Source: Pseudomonas sp. S04 (GTDB lineage: Bacteria; Pseudomonadota; Gammaproteobacteria; Pseudomonadales; Pseudomonadaceae). Taken from it: a stretch of DNA of 64,000 nt. Positions 1-9,543 of this stretch are shown piece after piece. The notes beneath the pieces were generated by a model. It did not search any database, was not told where the DNA came from, and saw nothing but the letters and a program-made list of their open reading frames with translations. The position numbers and the translations under genes are program-made. How positions within the stretch are numbered: position 1 is the stretch's first letter; each line of letters opens with the position of its first letter. The stretch spans positions 1,013,001-1,077,000 of the forward strand of contig NZ_CP019427.1 of assembly GCF_009834545.1 (NCBI RefSeq), given 5' to 3'.

Positions 1-1207
1 CGCGGAGATCAAGGAAGGCCTGATTCCGGTGAACATGCTGTTCGCCTCCCAGGGGCTGACCGACAAGCTCACGGTGGAAGGGTTCTATCAACTGGAATGG
101 GACCAGACCGTTCTCGACAACTGCGGCACGTTCTTTGGCAGCGACGTGGCGGCGGACGGTTGCAATAAGGGCTACACCGTTGGGAGCCCGGCCATTGCGC
201 CGCTGCAACCGATCGCTGCTGCGTTTGGCCAGGGCTTTGAGGTCGGCAAGGAAGGCGTGATCGTTCCCCGTGGCGGGGACCGCGATGCCCGTGACTCCGG
301 GCAATGGGGGACGGCGTTGCGCTGGCTCGGTGACGACACCGAGTACGGCCTGTATTTCATGAACTACCACAGCCGTACGCCAACGGTCGGCACCACCACT
401 GCCGGACCGGGCACGCTGGCGAGTATTCCGGGGATCGTCGCCACCGCCAACGGTGTTGCGCCCGGCACCGGCTCGGCCCTCGCACAGAGTGTGATGCTCG
501 GCCGCGGCCAGTATTACCTCGAATACCCGGAAGACATTCGCCTCTATGGCGCAAGCTTCTCCACCACGTTGCCCACCGGCACCGCGTGGACCGGTGAGAT
601 CAGCTATCGGCCCAACGCGCCAGTGCAAATCAACAGCACCGACCTGACCCTGGCGATGCTCAACCCGATCGCGGGCGGTGCGGCGTCACCTATCGCGACA
701 ACCCCCGGTGCCGACAACAAAGGCTACCGCCGCAAGGAAATCACGCAGGTCCAGAGCACCCTGACGCACTTCATCGATCAGGTGGCGGGCGCCGACCGCC
801 TGACACTCGTGGGCGAGGCGGCGGTTGTCCGGGTCGGTGGGCTGGAGTCCCGCAGCAAGCTGCGCTACGGTCGGGATTCGGTGTATGGCCAATACGGTTT
901 TGGCGGTGACACCGACGGTTTCGTCACGTCGACCTCCTGGGGTTACCGTGCCCGCGCCATCCTCGACTACAACAACGTCATCGCCGGAATCAACTTCAAA
1001 CCCAACCTGTCCTGGTCGCACGACGTGTCCGGTTACGGCCCCAACGGATTGTTCAACGAAGGCGCCAAGGCCATCAGCGTCGGCGTCGATGCCGACTACC
1101 GCAACACCTATACCGCGAGTTTGAGTTACACCGATTTCTTCGGCGGTGACTACAACACCCTGGTAGATCGCGACTTCCTGGCGCTGAGTTTTGGCGTGAA
1201 CTTCTGA
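1..1207 (+). CDS. DUF1302 family outer-membrane protein (5' end missing)
   Basis: The reading frame is open through the left edge of the window (codons in phase from base 2), so only the C-terminal ~400 residues are present and the true start lies outside. The visible part has the alternating aromatic/polar pattern of a beta barrel and ends in phenylalanine (GVNF), the usual terminal residue recognised by the BAM machinery. The family is inferred from overall character and from the DUF1329 gene 23 bases downstream, since DUF1302 and DUF1329 genes are typically paired in Pseudomonas. The pair is thought to act at the outer membrane, but no substrate can be read from sequence. The two genes probably form an operon. 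A porin of another family is the main alternative. Confidence 0.75.
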   Translation, partial: AEIKEGLIPVNMLFASQGLTDKLTVEGFYQLEWDQTVLDNCGTFFGSDVAADGCNKGYTVGSPAIAPLQPIAAAFGQGFEVGKEGVIVPRGGDRDARDSGQWGTALRWLGDDTEYGLYFMNYHSRTPTVGTTTAGPGTLASIPGIVATANGVAPGTGSALAQSVMLGRGQYYLEYPEDIRLYGASFSTTLPTGTAWTGEISYRPNAPVQINSTDLTLAMLNPIAGGAASPIATTPGADNKGYRRKEITQVQSTLTHFIDQVAGADRLTLVGEAAVVRVGGLESRSKLRYGRDSVYGQYGFGGDTDGFVTSTSWGYRARAILDYNNVIAGINFKPNLSWSHDVSGYGPNGLFNEGAKAISVGVDADYRNTYTASLSYTDFFGGDYNTLVDRDFLALSFGVNF

Positions 1208-1230
1208 CCTGGCTGAGAAGGATGATTTCA

Positions 1231-2598
1231 ATGCGCAAGATGATTCTGCAATGCAGCGTTTTGGCCCTGAGTCTGTTGGCCGCCGACGTGATGGCGGCGG
1301 TGTCGCCGGAAGAAGCGAACACGCTCGGCACCAGCCTGACGCCGTTGGGCGCCGAGAAGGCCGGAAACGCCGACGGCTCAATCCCGGCCTGGACCGGCGG
1401 TCTCCCTAAAAATGCCGGCGCGGTGGACAGCAAAGGTTTCCTGGCTGATCCGTTCGCCAATGAAAAACCGCTGTTTACCATCACGGCGGCGACGGTGGAC
1501 AAGTACAAGGACAAGCTCTCCGACGGCCAGATAGCGATGTTCAAGCGCTACCCCGAGACCTACAGGATCCCGGTCTATCCGACTCATCGTACCGTGGCCG
1601 TACCACCGCAGATCAACGAATCGGCCAAGCGCAGCGCGCTGAACGTGACGCCGATCAACGACGGCAACGGCTTGGCCAATTTCACCGGTAATCGCTACTA
1701 CGCCTTCCCGATTCCGAAGAACGGCGTCGAAGTAATCTGGAACCACGTCACCCGTTATCACGGTGGAAATTTGCGTCGCACCATCACCCAAGCCACGCCG
1801 CAGTCCAACGGCGATTTCACCGTTATCCGCTTCAAGGACGAGGTCGCGGTGCCTTCGCTGCTAGGGGATTTGAAGCCGGGCAGTGATGAAAACGTCCTCA
1901 ACTATTTCAAGCAGGAAGTGACCGCGCCGGCGCGGCTCGCGGGTAACGTGTTGCTGGTGCATGAGACCCTCGATCAGGTCAAGGAGCCGCGCAAGGCCTG
2001 GATTTACAACGCCGGCCAGCGCCGCGTACGGCGAGCGCCGCAAGTGGCCTATGACGGGGTGGGCTCTTCGTCCGACGGGCTGCGCACCACCGACAACTTC
2101 GACATGTTTTCCGGCGCCCCGGATCGCTACGACTGGAAGCTGATTGGGAAGAAGGAAATGTATATCCCGTACAACAGCTACAAACTCGACTCGCCCGACC
2201 TCAAGTACACCGATGTGATCAAGGCCGGGCACATCAATCAGGACTTGACCCGCTATGAGTTGCATCGGGTCTGGGAGGTCGTCGCCACGGTCAAGCCCAA
2301 CGAACGGCACGTGTATGCCAAGCGGCACATGTATATCGACGAAGACAGTTGGCAAGTGGCGCTGGCCGATCACTACGACGGTCGCGGTCAACTCTGGCGT
2401 GTCGCCGAAGGGCACGCGCAGTTCTACTATGATCACCAGGTTCCGGCCTACACCGTTGAAGCGTTGTATGACCTGATCGCCGGTCGCTACATTGCACTGG
2501 GAATGAAGAACGAGGAGAAGCGCAGCTTCGAGTTTGGTATCGATGCCAAAGCAGGGGACTACACGCCGGCAGCCTTGCGGAGTACAGGTGTGAGGTAG
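1231..2598 (+). CDS. DUF1329 family periplasmic/outer-membrane protein
   Basis: A 455-residue protein with an N-terminal signal peptide (hydrophobic stretch ending near DVMAA), followed by the VSPEEANTLGTSLTPLGAEK-type opening common in DUF1329 proteins. The annotated start is the ATG at 1231 because AGAAGGA at 1215-1221 is well spaced for it, while the in-frame ATG at 1222 abuts that motif. DUF1329 proteins resemble LolA/LolB-like outer-membrane sorting proteins and are exported. The role here is inferred to be linked to the upstream DUF1302 protein. A strong hairpin terminator follows 22 bases after the stop, so the operon ends here. The biochemical function is unknown. Confidence 0.8.
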   Translation: MRKMILQCSVLALSLLAADVMAAVSPEEANTLGTSLTPLGAEKAGNADGSIPAWTGGLPKNAGAVDSKGFLADPFANEKPLFTITAATVDKYKDKLSDGQIAMFKRYPETYRIPVYPTHRTVAVPPQINESAKRSALNVTPINDGNGLANFTGNRYYAFPIPKNGVEVIWNHVTRYHGGNLRRTITQATPQSNGDFTVIRFKDEVAVPSLLGDLKPGSDENVLNYFKQEVTAPARLAGNVLLVHETLDQVKEPRKAWIYNAGQRRVRRAPQVAYDGVGSSSDGLRTTDNFDMFSGAPDRYDWKLIGKKEMYIPYNSYKLDSPDLKYTDVIKAGHINQDLTRYELHRVWEVVATVKPNERHVYAKRHMYIDEDSWQVALADHYDGRGQLWRVAEGHAQFYYDHQVPAYTVEALYDLIAGRYIALGMKNEEKRSFEFGIDAKAGDYTPAALRSTGVR

Positions 2599-2620
2599 CC
2601 ATTCCTACAGGCTCCTACAC

Positions 2621-2649
2621 AAAAAGGTGACTTCGCGGTCACCTTTTTT
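2621..2649 (+). terminator. Rho-independent terminator of the DUF1302-DUF1329 operon
   Basis: Stem AAAAAGGTGAC (2621-2631), loop TTCGCG, complementary arm GTCACC followed by six T residues (2638-2649). The arms pair perfectly, and the A-run/T-run makes it usable in both directions. Confidence 0.85.
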
Positions 2650-2739
2650 ATGGCTGCAAATCAGTCTGCTGAATACTTCTTCAACAAGCGCTCGGGAGGG
2701 GGCTAGGGTGGCGCCACAACTATAAAAAGGCGCATCACT

Positions 2740-5295
2740 ATGACTGCCATGACGACGTGTCTGGACCGTCCTGGACTTCTGCCTCGCTTGTCTTCCCATC
2801 ATCAACCTCGCGAGCGACTGGTCGCGCCTTTGCTGGCCTCGACGGCCCGGGTGAGGTTGCTCTGCGCGCCGGCAGGCAGCGGCAAGAGCGCGTTGTTCGC
2901 CGAGTGCCTGTTGCAGGCCCCGGCGACTTGTACGGTGCACTGGCTGGCGTTGAATGGGGTCGCCTCGAGTCCTGAGGAGTTTTCTCGGGCGGTGGCCCAG
3001 GCACTCGGGTTGGTGGTCGACAACGAGGCGCAGTTGCTGGCCTGCCTGGCTCGTTGGCAGACACCCACCTGGTTGTTTCTGGATGACTACTGCCGTGTGC
3101 CCGCCCCGCAGCTCGATGCCCTGCTCGATCGCCTGTTGACCCATAGCAGCCCGGCCCTGACCTGGTGGCTGGGTGGGCGTAGGCGGCCGCACTGCAACTG
3201 GCCACGCTTATTGCTCAACGATGACCTGTACGAGGGCGCCGGCCCCGAGCTGGCGTTCAGTCGTGGCGAAATCCAGCAATTGATCGTCCAGCTTCCCCAT
3301 TCGTTGTGCGCCAATGCCAGCGAACGGATCTTCCAGCGCAGCGGTGGCTGGTGTGCCAGCGTGCGCGTGGCTTTGCAAGATGGTAACGGCCGCAGTGCCA
3401 GCGAGCTCAAGGAGGGGCGCTCGGCGATCATGCTCGATTACCTGCAGCATGAGCTGTTCAGCGGCTTGGCACCGGAGTTGGTCGAAGCCTGGCGAGTGCT
3501 GGCCCATCTGCCGCGATTTAACCTGGGGTTGTGCGAGCATTTGTTCGGCGCGGGCGAGGGTGGGCACTTGATGCGAACCCTGCAGGAGTTGGGGTGTTTC
3601 ATCGAACCCTGGGAAGACTCCGCCGAGTGGCTGCAGGTCTTTGCTCCGGTGGCGCAACTGGTGCGCGATGAGGCCTGGGAAGCCGGTCGCTCATGGCATC
3701 GGCGGGCCTGCCAGTGGTTCGTCGCTGGGCAAGACTGGCAGGCGGCGTTCGAACAGGCGTTGTTGGCCGACGAATACGAAATGGCTATCAGTCTGTTGCA
3801 ACACTTTGGCTTCGAACATTTGTTCCAGCAGCACAACGTGGTGTTGCTGCTGCGCCTATATGAGCAGCAAGGCGCGGATTTGCTGCTGTGCAGTGCGCAA
3901 CTGGTCGGGTTGATCACGGCTGCCTTGCTGTTTGCCGGGCGCTTCGAAGAGGCTGGCCTGTGCATCGAGCACATGGCGCGTTTTGCGCCGCAGCCGTCCG
4001 CCGCACAGCAGCGCGAACTGGTGGCGCGGTGGCAGGCGCAACAGGGTTGGCTGCTGCACTTGCAGGGGCGGATGGCGCCGGCCCGCGGGCATTTTCTCGA
4101 AGCCCTGGAGGACCTGCCGGTCAGCGCCTGGCCCGCTCGCTTGCTGTGTTTATCCGGCCTGACCCAACAGGCCTTGCTGCGTGGCGAGCTGGATGTCGCG
4201 CAGGCGCTCAATCGCGAGGCGCTGTGCCTGGCGCGAGCCCAGGGGGCGTTGCTGTTCGAGGGCCTGCTGGAGCTCGATCACGCTCAGTTGCTCGAGCAGC
4301 GCGGTGCGCCCCATCGCGCGGAAAGCCTGTTGAGCGGCATTCACCAGTTGCTGTGCCAGCACGCCAGGTCCGCCACCCCGTTGCTGGGGCGAATTGCCCT
4401 GCGGCGCGGTCGGTTGGCGTTGTGCCAGGGGCAGGAGGCACGGGCCATCGAGTTTTTCGAAAGCGGGCTCGAGGCCTGTTTGCGCAGTCACGACAAGCGT
4501 GTGCTGTATGGCTACCTGGGCCTGGCGCACGTGGCCGCCAACCAGGGGGATTTCGCCCAGGCTTTTATCCATTTGCGCGACGCCGAACGCATGATGCAGC
4601 GCCGGCATATTCCCGACACGGTGTATCGCGGGGTACTGCTGCAAGTCAGCAGTCACTTCTGGTTGCAACAGGGGCGCCCGGAACTGGCTCACGAAGCCCT
4701 GACCCGGGTGCTGCGCCATTACCACGGCCCGCAGGCCCGACAGGCCCCGCCGGCGAGCCTGGAACTGATTCCGCGCCTGGAATACCTGTTGGTCGTCGCC
4801 CAGGTGTATCTGCACCAGGCCTCACAGCCGTTGGCGCAGCTCAATGCCCAACTGCTGCAGGCGCGTCAATGCGGGATGCTGGGGCTGGAAACCGTGCTGC
4901 AACTGAGCGTGGCGCAGGTGGCGTGGCTGTTGGGCCAGCCCGTCGAGGCCAGGGCGGCGCTGCAGGCTGCGCAGGTGCTGGTCGAACGCTGCAACCTGCA
5001 TCAGGCACTGGCAGAGTTGCAACGCAGCCTGCCGTGCTTGTTTGTTGCGCCGCAGACCCAGGCGACAACACCGGAGCCGGCGCCGGCGTGCGTTCGCGAC
5101 AATCCCCTGAGTCAGCGCGAAATAGAAGTGCTGAGCCTGATCGCCCAAGGCAACTCCAACCTGCAAATCGCCGAGCAGTTGTTCATTTCCCTGCACACGG
5201 TCAAGACCCACGCCCGGCGGATCAACGGCAAGTTGGCGGTCGAGCGGCGCACCCAGGCCGTGGCAAAGGCCAAGGCGCTGGGCTTTTTCGCCTGA
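2740..5295 (+). CDS. MalT-like LuxR-family transcriptional regulator (ATPase-HTH)
   Basis: An 851-residue regulator of the large ATP-binding LuxR (LAL/MalT-like) class. Walker A is at residues 43-50 (APAGSGKS), Walker B around 111-116 (WLFLDD), then a long helical/TPR-like middle rich in Gln and Leu. A C-terminal LuxR helix-turn-helix occupies about residues 785-851 (LSQREIEVLSLIAQG, then LFISLHTVKTHARRI). Such proteins bind ATP and an inducer and activate transcription from nearby promoters. The position directly after the DUF1302-DUF1329 operon, separated by a terminator, suggests that operon as a target, but this is inference. An in-frame ATG at 2749 is a possible alternative start. Confidence 0.88.
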   Translation: MTAMTTCLDRPGLLPRLSSHHQPRERLVAPLLASTARVRLLCAPAGSGKSALFAECLLQAPATCTVHWLALNGVASSPEEFSRAVAQALGLVVDNEAQLLACLARWQTPTWLFLDDYCRVPAPQLDALLDRLLTHSSPALTWWLGGRRRPHCNWPRLLLNDDLYEGAGPELAFSRGEIQQLIVQLPHSLCANASERIFQRSGGWCASVRVALQDGNGRSASELKEGRSAIMLDYLQHELFSGLAPELVEAWRVLAHLPRFNLGLCEHLFGAGEGGHLMRTLQELGCFIEPWEDSAEWLQVFAPVAQLVRDEAWEAGRSWHRRACQWFVAGQDWQAAFEQALLADEYEMAISLLQHFGFEHLFQQHNVVLLLRLYEQQGADLLLCSAQLVGLITAALLFAGRFEEAGLCIEHMARFAPQPSAAQQRELVARWQAQQGWLLHLQGRMAPARGHFLEALEDLPVSAWPARLLCLSGLTQQALLRGELDVAQALNREALCLARAQGALLFEGLLELDHAQLLEQRGAPHRAESLLSGIHQLLCQHARSATPLLGRIALRRGRLALCQGQEARAIEFFESGLEACLRSHDKRVLYGYLGLAHVAANQGDFAQAFIHLRDAERMMQRRHIPDTVYRGVLLQVSSHFWLQQGRPELAHEALTRVLRHYHGPQARQAPPASLELIPRLEYLLVVAQVYLHQASQPLAQLNAQLLQARQCGMLGLETVLQLSVAQVAWLLGQPVEARAALQAAQVLVERCNLHQALAELQRSLPCLFVAPQTQATTPEPAPACVRDNPLSQREIEVLSLIAQGNSNLQIAEQLFISLHTVKTHARRINGKLAVERRTQAVAKAKALGFFA

Positions 5296-5297
5296 GC

Positions 5298-6104
5298 TCA
5301 GGCCGGGTGGGTGCCGCCGTCATGCCCCATGCGCCAGCTTACGGCCCGAGTCGCGGCCAGCAGGCGCTGGGCGGCCGGGCCGTTTTCGTCGGCATGGAAC
5401 AATGAGGTCGGACCGACGATGGTCAGCACTGCGGCGACCTGCCCGACGGCGTTGAACACCGGTGCCGAAAGCGCATCCACCCCCGGCATCAGCAAACCGT
5501 GCACATGGTGCAGGCCGCGTCCGCGAATCTGTTCGCACAAACTGGCGTAGGCCTGTTCACTGGCCAGTGGATGGGACTGGGCTGCGCCGACTTCCTGCTC
5601 ACGCAACTCGGCGGTTTCGCGGTGGGGCAGGTAGGCGCTGAATACCAGTCCTGTGGACGAACTCAACAGCGGCAGGACCGAGCCGAGTTGGGTCACCACC
5701 GTGACTGCCCGCACCGCCGGCTCGATATGCACCACGGTCGCGCCCTGGTTGCCCCAGACCGCGAGGAAGCAGGTCTCGTTCAGTTCGTCGCGCAGCTCCG
5801 AGAGGGGCAGGGCGGCGACTTTCAGCACGTCCATACTGTTCAGTGCGGCCAGGCCGACACGCAGGGCCTCGCGTCCCAGGCCGTAGTGATTGGTGGCGGC
5901 GTTCTGCTCGGCGAAACCGCTGGCAATCAGCGCCTGCAGGTAGCGGTGCACCTTGCTCGCCGGCATCTGCACATGTTCGGCCAGGCGCGACAACGAGGTC
6001 GAGGGCGACAGCTCGGCGAGGGCCTTGAGGATGTCGGTGCCCACCTCAGCCGAGCGGACTTTCTGTTTACCGTTGCTGTCGCTGGTGGCGCGCGGCTTTT
6101 CCAT
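5298..6104 (-). CDS. hmgR: IclR-family repressor of the homogentisate pathway
   Basis: A 268-residue IclR-type protein. An N-terminal winged helix-turn-helix covers about residues 20-85 (LSRLAEHVQMPASKVHRYL), followed by an IclR effector-binding domain. It is divergent from hmgA with 162 bases between start codons, the arrangement known for HmgR in P. putida, where HmgR represses hmgABC and homogentisate releases it. The ATTACG/CGTAAT palindromes at 6166-6191 in the shared spacer are the obvious operator. No strong ribosome-binding site precedes this ATG. Its stop lies 2 bases from the stop of the convergent LuxR gene. Confidence 0.87.
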   Translation of the reverse strand: MEKPRATSDSNGKQKVRSAEVGTDILKALAELSPSTSLSRLAEHVQMPASKVHRYLQALIASGFAEQNAATNHYGLGREALRVGLAALNSMDVLKVAALPLSELRDELNETCFLAVWGNQGATVVHIEPAVRAVTVVTQLGSVLPLLSSSTGLVFSAYLPHRETAELREQEVGAAQSHPLASEQAYASLCEQIRGRGLHHVHGLLMPGVDALSAPVFNAVGQVAAVLTIVGPTSLFHADENGPAAQRLLAATRAVSWRMGHDGGTHPA

Positions 6105-6165
6105 GGTGGGGTCGTATCTAGAGATGAATGGGCGTCTTTATAGCTTGACGGTCAATACCAATCAA

Positions 6166-6191
6166 ATTACGTTATGCGTAATCGAATTACG
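6166..6191. promoter_or_regulatory. Probable HmgR operator (overlapping palindromes)
   Basis: Three half-sites alternate: ATTACG (6166-6171), CGTAAT (6177-6182) and ATTACG (6186-6191). They form two overlapping inverted repeats of 17 and 15 bp that share the middle half-site. The site lies between hmgR and hmgA, 75 bases before the hmgA start, and a TTGACG -35-like hexamer sits at 6145-6150. HmgR of P. putida is known to bind a 17-bp palindrome in the equivalent spacer. Assignment to HmgR is by position and symmetry. Confidence 0.7.
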
Positions 6192-6266
6192 ATAAAAATA
6201 ACCTGGACGTGCCAAAACTCTGAAGCGGAGCCATGGCCACGGCCTACTCCCTGTTCAGGAGGCTCC

Positions 6267-7571
6267 ATGAACCTCGATTCAACGGCGCCAGCGCTGGCTT
6301 ACCAGTCAGGCTTTGGCAACGAATTTTCCAGCGAGGCCCTGCCCGGCGCCTTGCCCGTCGGCCAGAACTCGCCACAAAAAGCCCCTTACGGCCTCTACAC
6401 CGAACTGTTCTCCGGCACCGCGTTCACCATGGTGCGCAGCGAAGCGCGGCGGACCTGGATGTACCGCATCCAGCCCTCGGCCAATCACCCGGCATTCGTC
6501 AAGCTGGAACGGCAGTTGGCCGGTGGCCCGCTGGGCGAGGTCACGCCCAACCGCCTGCGTTGGAACCCCTTGGCCATTCCTGCCGAGCCGACCGACTTCA
6601 TTGACGGCCTGGTGAGCATGGCGGCCAACTCGGGGTCGGAGAAACCGGCCGGCATCAGCATCTATCACTACGGCGCCAATCGCTCGATGGAGCGGGTGTT
6701 CTTCAACGCCGATGGCGAGTGGTTGCTGGTACCGCAGGCGGGGCGTTTGCGCATCGCCACCGAGCTCGGAGTGCTGGAGCTTGCGCCGCTGGAAATCGCC
6801 GTGCTGCCACGTGGCCTGAAATTTCGTATCGAGCTGCTCGATCCGCAGGCTCGTGGCTACCTGGCGGAGAACCATGGCGCGCCTCTGCGCCTGCCGGACC
6901 TGGGGCCGATTGGCAGCAATGGCCTGGCCAACCCGCGAGACTTCCTGACCCCGGTCGCGCACTACGAAGACCTCCAGCAACCGACCACCCTGGTGCAGAA
7001 ATTCCTCGGTGAGTTGTGGGCCTGCGAGCTCGATCATTCGCCATTGAACGTGGTGGCCTGGCACGGCAATAACGTGCCGTACAAGTACGACCTGCGACGG
7101 TTCAACACCATCGGCACGGTGAGCTTCGATCACCCGGACCCGTCGATCTTCACCGTGTTGACCTCGCCGACCAGTGTCCACGGCCTGGCCAACCTCGACT
7201 TTGTGATCTTCCCTCCGCGCTGGATGGTGGCCGAGAACACCTTCCGTCCACCTTGGTTCCACCGCAACCTGATGAACGAGTTCATGGGCCTGATCCAGGG
7301 TGAATACGACGCCAAGGCCGAAGGCTTCCTGCCCGGCGGTGCGTCCTTGCACAGCTGCATGAGCGCCCATGGCCCGGACGGCGAAACCTGTACCAAGGCG
7401 ATCAACGCCGAGCTGGCGCCGAGCAAGATCGACAACACCATGGCCTTTATGTTCGAGACCAGCCAGGTGCTGCGCCCAAGCCGCTTCGCCCTCGATTGCC
7501 CGCAACTGCAAAACACTTACGATGCTTGCTGGGCCTCGCTGCCCGCCACTTTCAACCCGAACCGGAGATAA
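6267..7571 (+). CDS. hmgA: Homogentisate 1,2-dioxygenase
   Basis: A 434-residue enzyme that opens the ring of homogentisate to maleylacetoacetate in tyrosine/phenylalanine catabolism. The start is the ATG at 6267, preceded by a perfect AGGAGG at 6257-6262 and giving the family N-terminus ([11 protein letters not shown]). An upstream in-frame extension to 6174 would run through the operator and is not credible. The Fe(II) ligands expected from the family are visible: His332 and Glu338 in FHRNLMNEF, and His368 in CMSAHGPDG. It is first in the hmgA-fahA-maiA operon, with 3 bases to fahA. Regulation is inferred to be by HmgR. Confidence 0.97.
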   Translation: MNLDSTAPALAYQSGFGNEFSSEALPGALPVGQNSPQKAPYGLYTELFSGTAFTMVRSEARRTWMYRIQPSANHPAFVKLERQLAGGPLGEVTPNRLRWNPLAIPAEPTDFIDGLVSMAANSGSEKPAGISIYHYGANRSMERVFFNADGEWLLVPQAGRLRIATELGVLELAPLEIAVLPRGLKFRIELLDPQARGYLAENHGAPLRLPDLGPIGSNGLANPRDFLTPVAHYEDLQQPTTLVQKFLGELWACELDHSPLNVVAWHGNNVPYKYDLRRFNTIGTVSFDHPDPSIFTVLTSPTSVHGLANLDFVIFPPRWMVAENTFRPPWFHRNLMNEFMGLIQGEYDAKAEGFLPGGASLHSCMSAHGPDGETCTKAINAELAPSKIDNTMAFMFETSQVLRPSRFALDCPQLQNTYDACWASLPATFNPNRR

Positions 7572-7574
7572 CCC

Positions 7575-8879
7575 ATGACCCAGACCACCCCCACTCGTAG
7601 CTGGGTTGCCTGTGCCAACGGCCACGCGGATTTCCCATTGCAGAACCTGCCGCTGGGCGTGTTCAGCACCCAGGGTTCGGCGCCGCGCAGCGGTGTGGCG
7701 ATCGGCGAGCAGATTTTCGACCTCGAGGCAGCGCTCGACGCCGGCCTGTTTGACGGCGCGGCCCGCACGGCGGTGCAAGCCACCCGTGGCGGTCAGTTGA
7801 ACGCCTTCTTCGAGCTCGGTCGGGGCCCCCGTGTTGCCCTGCGCGAGCGCTTGCTCGAACTGTTGGCCGAAGGCAGCACCCTGCGCGGCAAGATCGAAGC
7901 CCAGGGCGCCAAACTGCTGCACCTGGCCGCCGACTGCCAGATGCACCTGCCGGCCCGAATCAACGACTACACCGACTTCTACGTGGGCATCGAGCACGCG
8001 CAGAACGTCGGCAAACTGTTCCGTCCAGATAACCCGCTGCTGCCGAACTACAAGTACGTGCCTATTGGCTACCACGGCCGCGCGTCGACCATTCGCCCGT
8101 CCGGCACCGAGGTCCGTCGCCCGAAAGGCCAGACCCTGCCAGCCGGTCAGAGCGAGCCGACTTTCGGTCCGTGCGCGCGCCTGGACTATGAGCTGGAGCT
8201 GGGGATCTGGATCGGCCAGGGCAATGCCATGGGCGACTCGATTGCCATCGGCGACGCCGCTGAGCACATCGCCGGTTTCTGCCTGCTCAACGACTGGTCG
8301 GCACGCGATATCCAGGCCTGGGAGTACCAGCCACTGGGGCCGTTCCTGTCCAAAAGCTTCATCACCAGCATCTCGCCCTGGGTCGTCACCGCCGAGGCCC
8401 TGGAGCCTTTCCGTCTTGCCCAGCCGGCGCGTCCGCAGGGCGATCCGCAACCGCTGCCGTATCTGCTCGACAACCGCGACCAGGCCGCAGGCGCCTTTGA
8501 TATCGAACTGGAAGTGTTGTTGCTGACCGAAGCCATGCGTGAGCAGAATCTGCCGGCGCACCGTCTGACCCTGAGCAACACCCAGCACATGTACTGGACC
8601 GTGGCGCAGATGGTCGCGCACCACAGCGTCAACGGCTGCCAGTTGCAGGCCGGCGACCTGTTCGGTTCGGGTACCTTGTCGGGGCCTGAGAGCGGTCAGT
8701 TCGGCAGCCTGCTGGAAATCACCGAGGGCGGTAAAAAGCCGATCGAGCTGGCGTCCGGCGAAGTGCGCAAGTTCCTTGAGGACGGCGACGAAATCATCCT
8801 GCGCGCGCGTTGCAGCCGTGACGGTTTTGCGTCCATCGGCTTCGGCGAATGCCGGGGCAAGATCCTGCCAGCGCGCTGA
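7575..8879 (+). CDS. fahA: Fumarylacetoacetase
   Basis: A 434-residue FAH-family hydrolase that splits fumarylacetoacetate into fumarate and acetoacetate, the last step of the homogentisate pathway. Family motifs are present: TDFYVGIEHAQNVG near residue 133 (metal Asp and catalytic His), a YELELGIWIG strand with the two metal glutamates, and the NDWSARDIQAWEYQPLGPF block. A GGAG motif precedes the ATG. It lies 3 bases after hmgA and 12 bases before maiA, so the three are almost certainly co-transcribed. Length matches the bacterial family. Confidence 0.97.
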   Translation: MTQTTPTRSWVACANGHADFPLQNLPLGVFSTQGSAPRSGVAIGEQIFDLEAALDAGLFDGAARTAVQATRGGQLNAFFELGRGPRVALRERLLELLAEGSTLRGKIEAQGAKLLHLAADCQMHLPARINDYTDFYVGIEHAQNVGKLFRPDNPLLPNYKYVPIGYHGRASTIRPSGTEVRRPKGQTLPAGQSEPTFGPCARLDYELELGIWIGQGNAMGDSIAIGDAAEHIAGFCLLNDWSARDIQAWEYQPLGPFLSKSFITSISPWVVTAEALEPFRLAQPARPQGDPQPLPYLLDNRDQAAGAFDIELEVLLLTEAMREQNLPAHRLTLSNTQHMYWTVAQMVAHHSVNGCQLQAGDLFGSGTLSGPESGQFGSLLEITEGGKKPIELASGEVRKFLEDGDEIILRARCSRDGFASIGFGECRGKILPAR

Positions 8880-8891
8880 GAGGATCGGCCA

Positions 8892-9527
8892 ATGGAGCTC
8901 TTTACCTACTACCGCTCGACCTCGTCGTTCCGGGTGCGCATTGCCCTGGCACTCAAGGGCCTGGATTACCAGGCGCTGGCGGTCAACCTGATCGGCCCAC
9001 AAGGTGGTGAACACCGTCAGCCGGCCTACTTGCAGATCAACCCGCAAGGCCGGGTGCCGGCCTTGCGCACCGATCAAGGCGAGTTGCTGATCCAGTCACC
9101 GGCGATCATCGAGTACCTGGAAGAAGCTTATCCACAGGTGCCGCTACTGTCCGGCGACCTCGCCCAGCGTGCGCACGAGCGTGCGGTGGCGGCGTTGATT
9201 GGCTGCGACATTCATCCACTGCACAACGTCAGCGTGCTCAACAAGCTGCGTCAGCTGGGCCACGACGAGCCGCAGGTGGTGGAGTGGATCGGCCACTGGA
9301 TCAGCCAGGGGCTGGCGGCCGTCGAGCAGTTGATCGGCGACGCGGGCTACTGCTTTGGCAGCGCACCGGGGCTGGCGGATGTGTACCTGATCCCTCAGCT
9401 GTATGCAGCCGAGCGTTTCAACTTAAGCCTTGAAGCCTATCCACGGATTCGCCGGGTCGCCGCGCTGGCAGCCCTACACCCGGCGTTCATCCAGGCCCAT
9501 CCGGCCAATCAGCCGGATACTCCGTAA
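8892..9527 (+). CDS. maiA: Maleylacetoacetate isomerase (zeta-class GST)
   Basis: A 211-residue zeta-class glutathione transferase that isomerises maleylacetoacetate to fumarylacetoacetate with glutathione as cofactor. The N-terminal thioredoxin-like domain opens with LFTYYRSTSSFRVRIAL, where the Ser-rich motif occupies the place of the SSC motif of eukaryotic enzymes. QSPAIIEYLEE is the glutathione-binding SNAIL-type motif, and an all-helical C-terminal domain follows (GLADVYLIPQLYAA). AGAGGA at 8878-8883 serves as ribosome-binding site. It is last in the operon and its stop faces the stop of a convergent methyltransferase gene 16 bases away. Confidence 0.95.
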   Translation: MELFTYYRSTSSFRVRIALALKGLDYQALAVNLIGPQGGEHRQPAYLQINPQGRVPALRTDQGELLIQSPAIIEYLEEAYPQVPLLSGDLAQRAHERAVAALIGCDIHPLHNVSVLNKLRQLGHDEPQVVEWIGHWISQGLAAVEQLIGDAGYCFGSAPGLADVYLIPQLYAAERFNLSLEAYPRIRRVAALAALHPAFIQAHPANQPDTP

Positions 9528-9543
9528 CGGCGGTTCCCAGCAT

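Noticed and set aside
8892..8960. Loss of the SSC catalytic motif in MaiA
   Set aside because: Pseudomonas MaiA enzymes commonly have an STAS-type motif here, so the serine-rich version is probably normal.
6306..9077. A 923-codon open frame on the minus strand opposite hmgA-fahA-maiA
   Set aside because: It lies antisense to three certain genes, lacks a ribosome-binding site and domain features, and reads as a GC-rich shadow frame rich in Arg, Gly and Gln.
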